From positions 310,001-374,000 of the forward strand of contig JAQISU010000033.1 in the NCBI GenBank assembly GCA_029339505.1: a DNA stretch of 64,000 nucleotides. Reading direction: 5' to 3'. The translations under genes and the position numbers were made by a program. Of the stretch, positions 54,690 through 64,000 are shown piece by piece; the stretch's first letter is position 1; each line of letters starts with the position of its first letter. Below the pieces are notes generated by a model. It was not told where the DNA came from, did no database searches, and worked only from the letters and a program-made list of their open reading frames with translations. The stretch comes from Unio delphinus. Lineage: Eukaryota; Mollusca; Bivalvia; Unionida; Unionidae.

Positions 54690-55243
54690 GTAAGAGATGT
54701 AATTCTCAAAAATTTCCTTTTCAGTGATCCTAATATGTTACTGATACTATTATTGTAAACTATGTTGTAATTTAACACCTTTTATGTATGTATGTCTTTT
54801 CTAATGTCTGTTAAGGCATGAGACTGTTTTTCGTATAGAATATTTTCATTACCTGAAACAAAGTGTACAAGCTGTTTTTGGCTCATGTTTAACACGTCCT
54901 TTTCTTTTGATCGCATAAATGTCTGCAGGGATTGATGGATGATGACCCATTTATTCCTAAAACAATAGTTAGAACATAGTCATCGGGAAGTAATGCAACT
55001 GCAACAGATGGTTAGATACTCATTTGAACTCTTGCTGTCACCAATGGTAATTCCATTTAGATTAGCGATAATTTATTTCTGCCGCAAAATTAATTAATAT
55101 ATTTATTTTGATCATGATTTGTCACTTTACACAGAGCTATCCAACAACCTCTTGAGACCAAAGGTATCAACTTTCTAATTCGTGGAAATGAACAAAATAT
55201 GATAATGTCGTATTATTAGCATTATTATTTTTATTACTATTAC

Positions 55244-55296
<53 letters not shown>

Positions 55297-55347
55297 TTGA
55301 GAGAACAAAATGATTAAATATTAACCTTCGTTTTTAATAATCATCAG

Positions 55348-55428
55348 CCTTTGATGGAACTTATACAACAATGCCGACAGGTTCAAAACTAGAAACAACA
55401 ACGGCAACATCAACATCTGCTACTACGG
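55348..55428 (+). CDS. Mucin-like exon B, unit 9
   Basis: 81-bp phase 1-1 exon, standard splice borders, same protein. Confidence 0.75.
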
Positions 55429-57686
55429 GTAAGAATTCATTGCCCTTCATTTCTCACAGTAAATATTTATGTTTTTCCACTCTTTAATTACTTTTATTAT
55501 ATGCTGTCGTTCAAAGAGGATTATATTTGGGATATATTTCAACATTCTATGAGATTATTTTAGTTTTTAGAATCCTGTGTTTCCGTTACCAGTGAACACA
55601 TACAAACAAATATGTTTGAAAGTATCGAAACTTCTTCAACGTTCGTATGTCTTAAGGAATTGTGATTAAATGATTAAAACTAATAGTATGATTGGTGCCT
55701 GCATTTCATTACCTGACGTCCATACCAAACACATACCCATGCATAGTTTTCTAACCCTACAGTACAAACTGTGCATTATTAATACATTTTGATATATGCC
55801 GCCATTACATTTAAACATAATGAAAAACATTATAAATGCGCATTTCCCATCATTCATCATATTCAATAAAAACTATTCGGATGTAAGTCATATATGTATT
55901 TTATCCGACTAAGCAATTTGTGTTAACAAGAAAGGATTATGTCGTTTTTACATACGTGTTTGAGATTAACTGTCATTGAGATTTTAGTAAAATTAAAAGA
56001 AAACAAAATAAAATATTAAATTGGATATGTGAACATAAATTAACGAAATGACTATTTTATAACAATGCTGGATTTCTTGAATATTCCCTTACGTGAACTT
56101 TGTTAAGATGTTCATATTTTTGTACCTAATTTGCTAAGAGTCAAACTAAAACATCTCCACGCAGTGTAGAGTATGTATGCATATTTGAAAGTATGTGTAA
56201 GAACGTGTAATGTATATATACATGTATGCATGTATGAATCTATGTGCGTTTCTATGAATGTATTATGACAAGCAAAATATATCCTTCAATATCATGAGAA
56301 TAAATAAGTTACCTTTTATTTTCCATGATTTATCTGGTAGCAAAGTAAATGAATATCAACATTGAAAACAACAACTTAGGAAAGTTCAGCTAATTTTGAT
56401 TTTTCTAAAGTATACAACGAAAGATTTAAATGTACCTAAATGACTTTTTTCTCGCTCGTAAATAATGACAAATATAATACAACAGGTTTGCAAGAATAAT
56501 GTCCTCAATAAAATCCCATTTTAAATATGATGTGTCACCTATAAATGCCTTTAGGCTGATCAGTCAACCGATTTCAAATACAATAAGGAACGGAATGTAC
56601 AATATTTATTAAAATGTCAACATACGCTTTGCAAATCCATTGAATAATTGGTATAGTTTGTGAATCTCACAATAAACCTGCTTACTTCCAGAGGTCCAAT
56701 TCTATGGTTGCATAAAATATGTTGATTGAGGTTATTACAACACAGCTTATATTCAACCTTGAAAGGAGTACGAATACTAAAGATTTCTTTATATTCGATC
56801 AAATTCGCATAATAAATCAATAAAATGTAATCTAAAGTGTACCATTTAGTCATTGACAAATGTTACCTCGATAATATCTTTTGAACAAATCTCCATTACT
56901 GAATTAAATGAAACAAATTATTTATGAATATTCATAGCGAATGTGTGGAGTAGAAGAAATACCGTCAAAGGCTTGAATTTTAGAACATTTATGTCACACA
57001 TATGTACTGTACCTGTTCATATAATATGTTGTGTCTGACCTTTGCATCGTTTACATTCACACGTTAAATAAACAAACAATACAAAACGATGCACTGATAA
57101 AGATAATCAATCTTTCGAAAACAATTTACTTCCATAGAAGAGTAACAATTTCATTGATTGTCGTTTTAGTGTACTCTATGTTCACAACAAACTGTCATCT
57201 TCTAATTGTACGAGTATGTAAATTCAATGTGCGCAGGAAGCAGAATAGGTTAAACAAACGTGTAAGCAAGATTGATAGTACCACAGCGTACATCAGGATT
57301 CACTTGGAAGGATTGAAACACTAATATGAAAAGTTTATACGTTGAATAGAAAAGTAACATTTTCCGTATGAAGAGATGAAGCGCATGTGTGGACTATTTA
57401 GTCAGACATGATTGTATTGAAACAAAGACATTGAAGATAACGATATTTTAGATTTGTTGATTTCAATTGTCATGAATGTTAATCTTCCATTAGATTATTG
57501 AAGGAGAAAGCTTTATACATTATGCGTTATGTTCTACTGACCTTCCGAGACGTGAGACGAGAGTTTAGGTTCAAGCCGAACTATGCACGTGTCCTCCAAA
57601 GCTGCATCCTATATTCATAAAGTGCAAGAATTAACATGAATTTTATGTCATTTTGTGTTATTTGAATATTATTATTCTTTCTTCAG

Positions 57687-57773
57687 GAATTTCTGAAACA
57701 ACATATGTAGAAAAGCCTGAAAGTACATCCGCAGCTGCAACAACAAGAACAGAATCATCATCGGCCACTACGA
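57687..57773 (+). CDS. Mucin-like exon A, unit 10
   Basis: 87-bp phase 1-1 exon; acceptor is TTCTTCAG (one C to T), donor GTAAGA. Same protein. Confidence 0.75.
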
Positions 57774-58327
57774 GTAAGAGATGTAATTCTCAAAAATTTC
57801 CTTTTCAGTGATCCTAATATGTTACTGATGCTATTATTGTAAACTATTTTGGAATTTAACACCTTTTATGTATGTATGTCTTTTCTAATGTCTGTTAAGG
57901 CATGAGACTGTTTTTCGTATAGAATATTTTCATTACCTGAAACAAAGTGTACAAGCTGTTTTTGGCTCATGTTTAACACGTTCTTTTCTTTTGATCGCAT
58001 AAATGTCTGCAGGGATTGATGGATGATGACCCATTTATTCCTAAAACAATAGTTAGAACATAGTCATCGGGAAGTAATGCAACTGCAACAGATGGTTAGA
58101 TACTCATTTGAACTCTTGCTGTCACCGATGGTAATTCCATTTAGATTAGCGATAATTTATTTCTGCCGCAAAATTAATTAATATATTTATTTTGATCATG
58201 ATTTGTCACTTTACACAGAGCTATCCAACAACCTCTTGAGACCAAAGGTATCAACTTTCTAATTCGTGGAATTGAACAAAATACGATAATGTCGTATTAT
58301 TAGCATTATTATTTTTATTACTATTAC

Positions 58328-58383
<56 letters not shown>

Positions 58384-58434
58384 TTGAGAGAACAAAATAA
58401 TTAAATATTAACCTTCGTTTTTAATAATCATCAG

Positions 58435-58515
58435 CCTTTGATGGAACTTATACAACAATGCCGACAGGTTCAAAACTAGAAACAACAACGGCAACATCAA
58501 CATCTGCTACTACGG
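58435..58515 (+). CDS. Mucin-like exon B, unit 10
   Basis: 81-bp phase 1-1 exon, standard splice borders, same protein. Confidence 0.75.
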
Positions 58516-60459
58516 GTAAGAATTCATTGCCCTTCATTTCTCACAGTAAATATTTATGTTTTTCCACTCTTTAATTACTTTTATTATATGCTGTCGTTCA
58601 AAGAGGATTATATTTGGGATATATTTCAACATTCTATGAGATTATTTTTAGAATCCTGTGTTTCCGTTACCAGTGAACACATACAAACAAATATGTTTGA
58701 AAGTATCGAAACTTCTTCAACGTTCGTATGTCTTAAGGAATTGTGATTAAATGATTAAAACTAATAGTATGATTGGTGCCTGCATTTCATTACCTGACGT
58801 CCATACCAAACACATACCCATGCATAGTTTTCTAACCCTACAGTACAAACTGTGCATTATTAATACATTTTGATATATGCCGCCATTACATTTAAACATA
58901 ATGAAAAAAATTATAAATGCGCATTTCCCATCATTCATCATATTCAATAAAAACTATTCGGATGTAAGTCATATATGTATTTTATCCGACTAAGCAATTT
59001 GTGTTAACAAGAAAAGGATTATGTCGCTTTTACATACGTGTTTGAGATTAACTGTCATTGAGATTTTAGTAAAATTAGAAGAAAACAAAATAAAATATTA
59101 AATTGGATATGTGAACATAAATTAACGAAATGACTATTTTATAACAATGCTGGATTTCTTGAATATTCCCTTACGTGAACTTTGTTAAGATGTTCATATT
59201 TTTGTACCTAATTTGCTAAGAGTCAAACTAAAACATCTCCACGCAGTGTAGAGTATGTATGCATATTTGAAAGTATGTGTAAAAACGTGTAATGTATATA
59301 TACATGTATGCATGTATGAATCTATGTGCGTTTCTATGAATGTATTATGACAAGAAAAATATATCCATCAATATCATGAGAATTAATAAGTTACCTTTTA
59401 TTTTTCATGATTTATCTGGTAGCAAAGTAAATGAATATCAACATTGAAAACAACCACTTAGGAAAGTTCAGCTAATTTTGATTTTTCTAAAGTATACAAC
59501 GAAAGATTAAAATGTACCTAAATGATTTTTTTCTCGCTCGTAAATAATGACAAATATAATACAACAGGTTTGCAAGAATAATGTCCTCAATAAAATCCCA
59601 TTTTAAATATGATGTGTCACCTATAAATGCCTTTAGGCTGATCAGTCAACCGATTTCAAATACAATAAGGAACGGAATGTACAATATTTATTAAAATGTC
59701 AACATACGCTTTGCAAATCCATTGAATAATTGGTATAGTTTGTGAATCTCACAATCAACCTGCTTATTTCCAGAGGTCCAATTCTATGGTTGCATAAAAT
59801 ATGTTGATTGAGGTTATTACAACACAGCTTATATTCAACCTTGAAAGGAGTATGAATACTAAAGATTTCTTTATATTCGATCAAATTCGCATAATAAATC
59901 AATAAAATGTAATCTAAAGTGTACCATTTAGCCATTGACAAATGTTACCTCGATAATATCTTTTGAACAAATCTCCATTACTGAATTAATTGAAACAAAT
60001 TATATATGAATGTTCATACCGAATGTGTGGAGTGGAAGAATTACCGTCAAAGGTTTGAGTTTTAGAACATTTATGTCACACATATGTACTGTACCTGTTC
60101 ATATAATATGTTATGTCTGACCTTTGCATCGTTTACATTCACACGTTAAATAAGCCAACAATACAAAACGATGCACTGATAAAGATAATCAATCTTTCGA
60201 AAACAATTTACTTCCATAGAAGAGTAACAATTTCATTGATTGTCGTTTTAGTGTACTCTATGTTCACAACAAACTGTCATCTTCTAATTGTACGAGTATG
60301 TAAATTCAATGTGCGCAGGAAGCAAAATAGGTTAAACAAACGTGTAAGCAAGATTGATAGTACCACAGCGTACATCAGGATTCACTTGGAAGGATTGAAA
60401 CACTAATATGAAAAGTTTATACGTTGAATAGAAAAGTAACATTTTCCGTATGAAGAGAT

Positions 60460-60693
60460 GAAGCGCATGTGTGGACTATTTAGTCAGACATGATTGTATT
60501 GAAACAAAGACATTGAAGATAACGATATTTTAGATTTGTTGATTTCAATTGTCATGAATGTTAATCTTTCATTAGATTATTGAAGGAGAAAGCTTTATAC
60601 ATTATGCGTTATGTCCTACTGACCTTCCGAGACGTGAGGAGACGAGAGTTTAGGTTCAAGCCGAACTATGCACGTGTCCTCCAAAGCTGCATC
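60460..60693 (+). repeat. Tandem array unit 11, start only (interrupted by E3)
   Basis: The first 234 bp of an eleventh unit, cut by E3 upstream of where exon A would lie. The last five bases GCATC (60689-60693) are the expected left target duplication; the right copy is outside the window. Confidence 0.88.
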
Positions 60694-60914
60694 AGCAGCA
60701 GAGAGGGTGAGCCGGACAACATTTTTAGACAAGTTTTCACTGAAATCAGGCTAAAACAATGAAATCAGGCAAAAAAATCAATGATCAGGCAAAAAAATCA
60801 AGGAAATCAGGCAAAAAAAAATCAATGAAAAATCAATGAAATCAGGCAAAAAATAATAATGAAAAATCAATGAAATCAATGAAATCCAAAAAATGACTAA
60901 GCCTCCATTCGTCT
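60694..60914 (+). repeat. E3 terminal region with AATCAGGCAAAAAA iterons
   Basis: After ~55 bp shared with E1, the sequence consists of about five copies of (A)ATCAGGCAAAAAA interleaved with ATCAATGAAA, up to the ATPase stop. The inverted partner is beyond the window, so the TIR length cannot be measured. Confidence 0.8.
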
Positions 60915-61586
60915 TCAACCGAATATTTGATCCAGTCCGATACGATATCGTGTTCGAGGGTCATGTAAATTTATTGTTACAAATCCGTGTGGGGCAGACT
61001 GAGCATGACTAAAGAAATTTCTAAATTCATTGAAGTCCATATCAGAACACCATGTCTGCCAAATATTTCGTAGCGTATGTGTATCAACGCCGTTGAATAC
61101 AGAAAGCATATTACAGTTATCTCTGATCACTTTTGGTATTTGTGTGTAGCGTTGAGTGACATAGATCACATCAGTGTTTTTATGCCTGCCTCGGGAAAAT
61201 ATTCTAGCAGGATTTTTTTGATTATCTAACATGACATCGTCGTATACAACTAAATTGTTGATACTTCCATCGAGGTCATTCACGGATGGCGCCTCGTCAA
61301 TATCGGTTATAAATTCAATAACATCCTCGCCAGCAATCTCTGAAGCGTTTTCATTAAAATCTTTTAGCACTTCATAGCATCGTTGGTCGTCTACGCTAGG
61401 GGCAATTAAATACAACTTATCCCACTTCATCCATCTCATTATTAAATTGAGCAACAATTGCGTTTTACCGGATCCAGATGGTCCGATTATAATTGCGCGG
61501 ATAGAGTTTGGTAGCGCTGCATGATGCTTCACTGGTTCTCTTGTTTTAGTCGCTGAAAAATCAATTATATTCATATCTCTATACAT
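60915..61586 (-). CDS. A32/FtsK-type packaging ATPase (E3)
   Basis: 223 residues, intact, with GPSGSGKT and VVYDD. Nearly identical to the E1 copy (NEFRNFFSH, MLSVFNG). Divergent from the zinc-ribbon gene with 5 bp between start codons. Confidence 0.9.
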   Translation of the reverse strand: MYRDMNIIDFSATKTREPVKHHAALPNSIRAIIIGPSGSGKTQLLLNLIMRWMKWDKLYLIAPSVDDQRCYEVLKDFNENASEIAGEDVIEFITDIDEAPSVNDLDGSINNLVVYDDVMLDNQKNPARIFSRGRHKNTDVIYVTQRYTQIPKVIRDNCNMLSVFNGVDTHTLRNIWQTWCSDMDFNEFRNFFSHAQSAPHGFVTINLHDPRTRYRIGLDQIFG

Positions 61587-61591
61587 AAATT

Positions 61592-61771
61592 ATGGATCTA
61601 TATTGTGTGAAGTGTAAGGCGCGTACTGGCACAGATGACTTGACGACGATTACAACTAAAAATAACCGATCAGCGCTTTCTGGTAAATGCGTACAGTGTA
61701 GTACAAAGAAATTTAGATTTGTTTCTAAACCCAAGGAACCCAAGGAACCTTTAAAAAACACGAGGAGGTGA
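61592..61771 (+). CDS. Zinc-ribbon protein (E3)
   Basis: 59 residues, both CxxC pairs intact (CVKC, CVQC). The A-run before the PLA2 domain is AAAAAACAC rather than nine A then C, so the ribbon frame stops at TGA (61769-61771) and relates to the PLA2 frame differently from E1 and E2. A heptamer A_AAA_AAC is present, but a -1 shift there would not enter the PLA2 frame. Confidence 0.75.
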   Translation: MDLYCVKCKARTGTDDLTTITTKNNRSALSGKCVQCSTKKFRFVSKPKEPKEPLKNTRR

Positions 61772-62120
61772 TATCGCTGCCAAATTAGCAAAACTCCCTG
61801 GAACCCCATGGGCAAAGTACCCCGGAGAAAAACACCTTCCAGGGTATAGTTATTGTGGACCGGGAACAAGACTTGATATCAGACTCAATGATCAAAATCA
61901 GCCCCGACCCGGTGAGGAACCAATAAACGCTATTGATAAGGCCTGTCACCTACATGATGTTGCTTATAAAAGCAGCAATTTGCAACACAGGCATCTAGCA
62001 GATGTGAAATTAATTCATGCGTTGAATTCTATCACTGATAAATCCTTCAAAGAAAAATTGGCTTCCTTTTTGATAAAATTGGCAATGAAAAGCAAATTGA
62101 TGTTAGGTGCTGGTAATTAA
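61761..62120 (+). CDS. Parvovirus-type phospholipase A2 domain (E3)
   Basis: 119 open codons, YCGPGT and CHLHDVAY intact, same as E1 and E2. No usable start of its own. The stop lies 7 bp before the position of the integrase start. Confidence 0.82.
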   Translation, partial: RGGDIAAKLAKLPGTPWAKYPGEKHLPGYSYCGPGTRLDIRLNDQNQPRPGEEPINAIDKACHLHDVAYKSSNLQHRHLADVKLIHALNSITDKSFKEKLASFLIKLAMKSKLMLGAGN

Positions 62121-62127
62121 TAACAAC

Positions 62128-63078
62128 ATAGAATCTATTTATTATTCCCCAAGAGGATACTGGAAGAGTAACGCTGCAATCAGTAAACTCGCTAGCGCCG
62201 CAAAAGTGAAAAAAGCCACTGCGGCTCATTGGCTATCCAAACAGGCACTATGGCAAATTTATCTACCACCGCCTAAACAAATTCAATTCTCGCATTTTGA
62301 TGTGACCTTTCCTAATGAAGTTCATCAGGCTGATATATTATTTCTGCCACATGATCGTGGTTACAAATATGCGTTAACTGTAGTTGATATTGCAAGTCGA
62401 TACAAAGAAGCAGAACCGTTAAAAACAAAATCGGCCACTGAAGTGGCTTCTGCATTTGAAAGGATTTATCAAAGGAGTCCTCTGCACTGGCCAAATCTGT
62501 TACAAGTTGACCCGGGCAAGGAATTTCAGGGTGCAGTGTTATCTACAATAAAATATCACAATGTCGCTATCAGACGAGGGCATACTGCACTGCATCGTGA
62601 TCAGGCCATTGTAGAACGATTTAATCGGATTCTTGCTGAACGGTTATTTGGATATCAATACGCAAAAGAATTCATCCAAGAAAAAAGATCCCGTGAATGG
62701 GTTAAGAGATTACCAGGTGTAGTTACCGCACTGAATAACGAGATTACTAGAACCATCAACATGAAACCTATCAACGCGATTAAAAAGAAGTCGATACCTG
62801 AAAAACCACAAAAGGATTTTAGCGTTTCCCAACCAATTCTTGGTAGTAGTGTCATTGTGAGGTACTTATACGAACCAGGAGAGCTTGAAGGGGGTAGAAA
62901 AAGGGCTACTGATCCTATTTGGAGCGTCACTACGCATAAGGTATCTAGTATAACACGATCAACTGGTAGACCTCCAGTCTATAAACTGGATTCAACTGCC
63001 CCTCAGCGGGGTTTTACTAGACAACAATTACAAGTGATACCCGAGGATACTCAATTGCCACCGCATGGTCTTAACTAG
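62128..63078 (+). CDS. Retroviral-type integrase, start codon lost (E3)
   Basis: Full-length homologous frame with HQADILFLP, LLQVDPGKEF and AIVERFN intact, but the start ATG is ATA (62128-62130), and no in-frame ATG occurs before the catalytic core. Unless another start or a spliced leader is used, the protein is not made. The 3' end overlaps the HNH tail by 8 bp as in the other copies. Confidence 0.85.
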   Translation: MESIYYSPRGYWKSNAAISKLASAAKVKKATAAHWLSKQALWQIYLPPPKQIQFSHFDVTFPNEVHQADILFLPHDRGYKYALTVVDIASRYKEAEPLKTKSATEVASAFERIYQRSPLHWPNLLQVDPGKEFQGAVLSTIKYHNVAIRRGHTALHRDQAIVERFNRILAERLFGYQYAKEFIQEKRSREWVKRLPGVVTALNNEITRTINMKPINAIKKKSIPEKPQKDFSVSQPILGSSVIVRYLYEPGELEGGRKRATDPIWSVTTHKVSSITRSTGRPPVYKLDSTAPQRGFTRQQLQVIPEDTQLPPHGLN

Positions 63079-63289
63079 CACCCTTGCGTCTATTGCACTC
63101 AAGACAAGTCAACATCACATTATTTCTGACATGACCGAGATTGTTATTTTTTCTGTCTACGGTGAATTGGCGAGGATCCTTATCCGAATACTGCCAACGC
63201 ATTATACAATTGCAACTCGCGCAGTGATTATTCTGTTGTTTCTTCAGTGTAATTATTAATTCAGCATCAATATCAAATTCTCGTTGTTT
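63071..63289 (-). CDS. C-terminal HNH nuclease domain, offset frame (E3)
   Basis: Both Cys pairs intact (NNHCASCNC, LTCLECNRR). It is separated from the helicase frame by a ten-A run, the same length as in E2. Confidence 0.75.
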   Translation of the reverse strand, partial: KQREFDIDAELIITLKKQQNNHCASCNCIMRWQYSDKDPRQFTVDRKNNNLGHVRNNVMLTCLECNRRKGAS

Positions 63290-64000
63290 TTTTTTTGTCT
63301 TGTTGTTTGTAACCGGAGAGTTTTTTATCAATAATATCATTATCATCACCAATGATTTCATCATCGCCACCAATGATTTCATCATCGAAGACAATTCTTC
63401 GAAGTTGATTTATTTTTCGTACTCTGGATACTGAAAGATAGACTAAATTCGACCATTCGATGCGATTATCCACCATCCAAACAATTGTATCCGATATAGT
63501 CAATCCCTGTGAAGAGTGTATTGTTGCTGCATAACCTAGCGTCCATGGGGATTTATTAGCACGCAATGCATCTTCAACGACATTGATATCAACCAGCACA
63601 ATATCATTTAATACGAGAATTTGTTTTTCACGCTGTCCTGGAATATCAACTTCGATGTTCTGTTTTCGTGTATCCGAAGGTCTATAACAAAGAGGCACTG
63701 GAAGTGTTGCAAATCTTTTTTTATGCAATTCAAATAATTTCATCTGAAATTTGTCTTTGATTATTTTTCTACTTGCAATTATCAAATCATTTGGTCTCCA
63801 TGTTTCCCAAAACTCATTCATTGGAGTTTCTGAAATTATTTCACGCGCTATTTCACACTGGATTCTATCCGGTTGTAATCTGATTAGTTTCTTCAATTCT
63901 TTTAATTCATTATCAAGTGATCTATGATCGGTATCAATTTCTTCATAATAGTCTACAAAACCCTTTAGCCATTCATGTGGGGATGCACCGACAAATGGTG
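63273..64000 (-). CDS. Polymerase-helicase, C-terminal part (E3, partial)
   Basis: The frame is open from the window edge (PFVGASPHEWLKGF) through HSSQG and VSRVRK to the stop after DKKKTTRI, matching the E2 end. It covers helicase motifs after GDHGQ. The polymerase part lies outside the window. Confidence 0.85.
   Translation of the reverse strand, partial: PFVGASPHEWLKGFVDYYEEIDTDHRSLDNELKELKKLIRLQPDRIQCEIAREIISETPMNEFWETWRPNDLIIASRKIIKDKFQMKLFELHKKRFATLPVPLCYRPSDTRKQNIEVDIPGQREKQILVLNDIVLVDINVVEDALRANKSPWTLGYAATIHSSQGLTISDTIVWMVDNRIEWSNLVYLSVSRVRKINQLRRIVFDDEIIGGDDEIIGDDNDIIDKKLSGYKQQDKKKTTRI

Larger units (their letters stand above)
54294..57377 (+). repeat. Tandem array unit 9
   Basis: 3084-bp unit with exons at 54603-54689 and 55348-55428 and an (ATT)n tract at about 55208-55294. 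Intron otherwise. Confidence 0.9.
57378..60459 (+). repeat. Tandem array unit 10
   Basis: 3082-bp unit with exons at 57687-57773 and 58435-58515 and an (ATT)n tract at about 58298-58383. Intron otherwise. Confidence 0.9.
60694..64000 (-). mobile_element. E3: third Polinton-like element, inverted and partial
   Basis: It begins AGCAGCAGAGAGGG like E1 but runs ATPase (minus), zinc ribbon, PLA2, integrase (plus), HNH, helicase (minus), the reverse of E1 and E2. Only its first 3.3 kb are in the window. The outer ~55 bp are almost identical to E1, while the rest of its TIR region is different and rich in AATCAGGCAAAAAA repeats. Confidence 0.9.

Overview
This is a eukaryotic window, most likely from an invertebrate animal; the species cannot be named from sequence alone. 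The host part is an AT-rich tandem array of about eleven units of roughly 3.08 kb (starts at 1, 2761, 5855, 24179, 27259, 30339, 33423, 36494, 54294, 57378 and 60460). Each complete unit carries two short, perfectly placed exons on the + strand (87 bp and 81 bp, both phase 1-1, with good AG/GT splice borders). Spliced in series they keep one frame and give a 56-residue Thr/Ser-rich, mucin-like repeat per unit. The array therefore looks like the repetitive middle of a large secreted or cell-surface mucin-type gene; everything between the exons is intron, including an (ATT)n microsatellite per unit.

Three Polinton/Maverick (adintovirus-like) DNA elements sit in introns of this array, each at a different place in the unit. 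Element 1 (E1, 8399-23623, 15.2 kb) and element 2 (E2, 38848-53567, 14.7 kb) are complete, with terminal inverted repeats of about 0.3 kb, AG...CT ends and 5-bp target duplications (AAATG and GTATA). Element 3 (E3, 60694 to beyond 64000) is in the opposite orientation and runs off the window.

Layout of a complete element, left to right. On the minus strand: penton-like minor capsid protein, a two-membrane-helix protein, a fibre-like coiled-coil protein, adenain-type cysteine protease, a pX/pVI-like Ala-rich basic protein, double-jelly-roll major capsid protein, a small pVI-like protein, a variable acidic protein, a hairpin-rich control region, a small helical protein, an HNH/NUMOD-type endonuclease, and (E1 only) a Cys-rich protein. 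On the plus strand: a large family-B-like polymerase fused to an SF1 helicase with an HNH domain in an offset frame. On the minus strand again: retroviral-type integrase and a zinc-ribbon plus parvovirus-like phospholipase A2 pair. Last, on the plus strand: the A32/FtsK-type packaging ATPase. Integration, replication, capsid, maturation, packaging and membrane-breaching functions are all represented, so this is a virus-like integrated element.

All copies carry damage. Most breaks are one- or two-base length changes in A-runs, plus a nonsense codon (E2 polymerase), a lost start codon (E3 integrase), a deleted gene (E2 Cys-rich protein) and changed metal or catalytic residues (E1 HNH domains). 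Points most worth following: covarying inverted-repeat hairpins around a TATA-like loop (two per complete element), the polymerase-helicase-HNH layout, an in-frame A_AAA_AAC slippery site between zinc ribbon and PLA2, a module swap in the acidic protein, and the mucin exon array itself.
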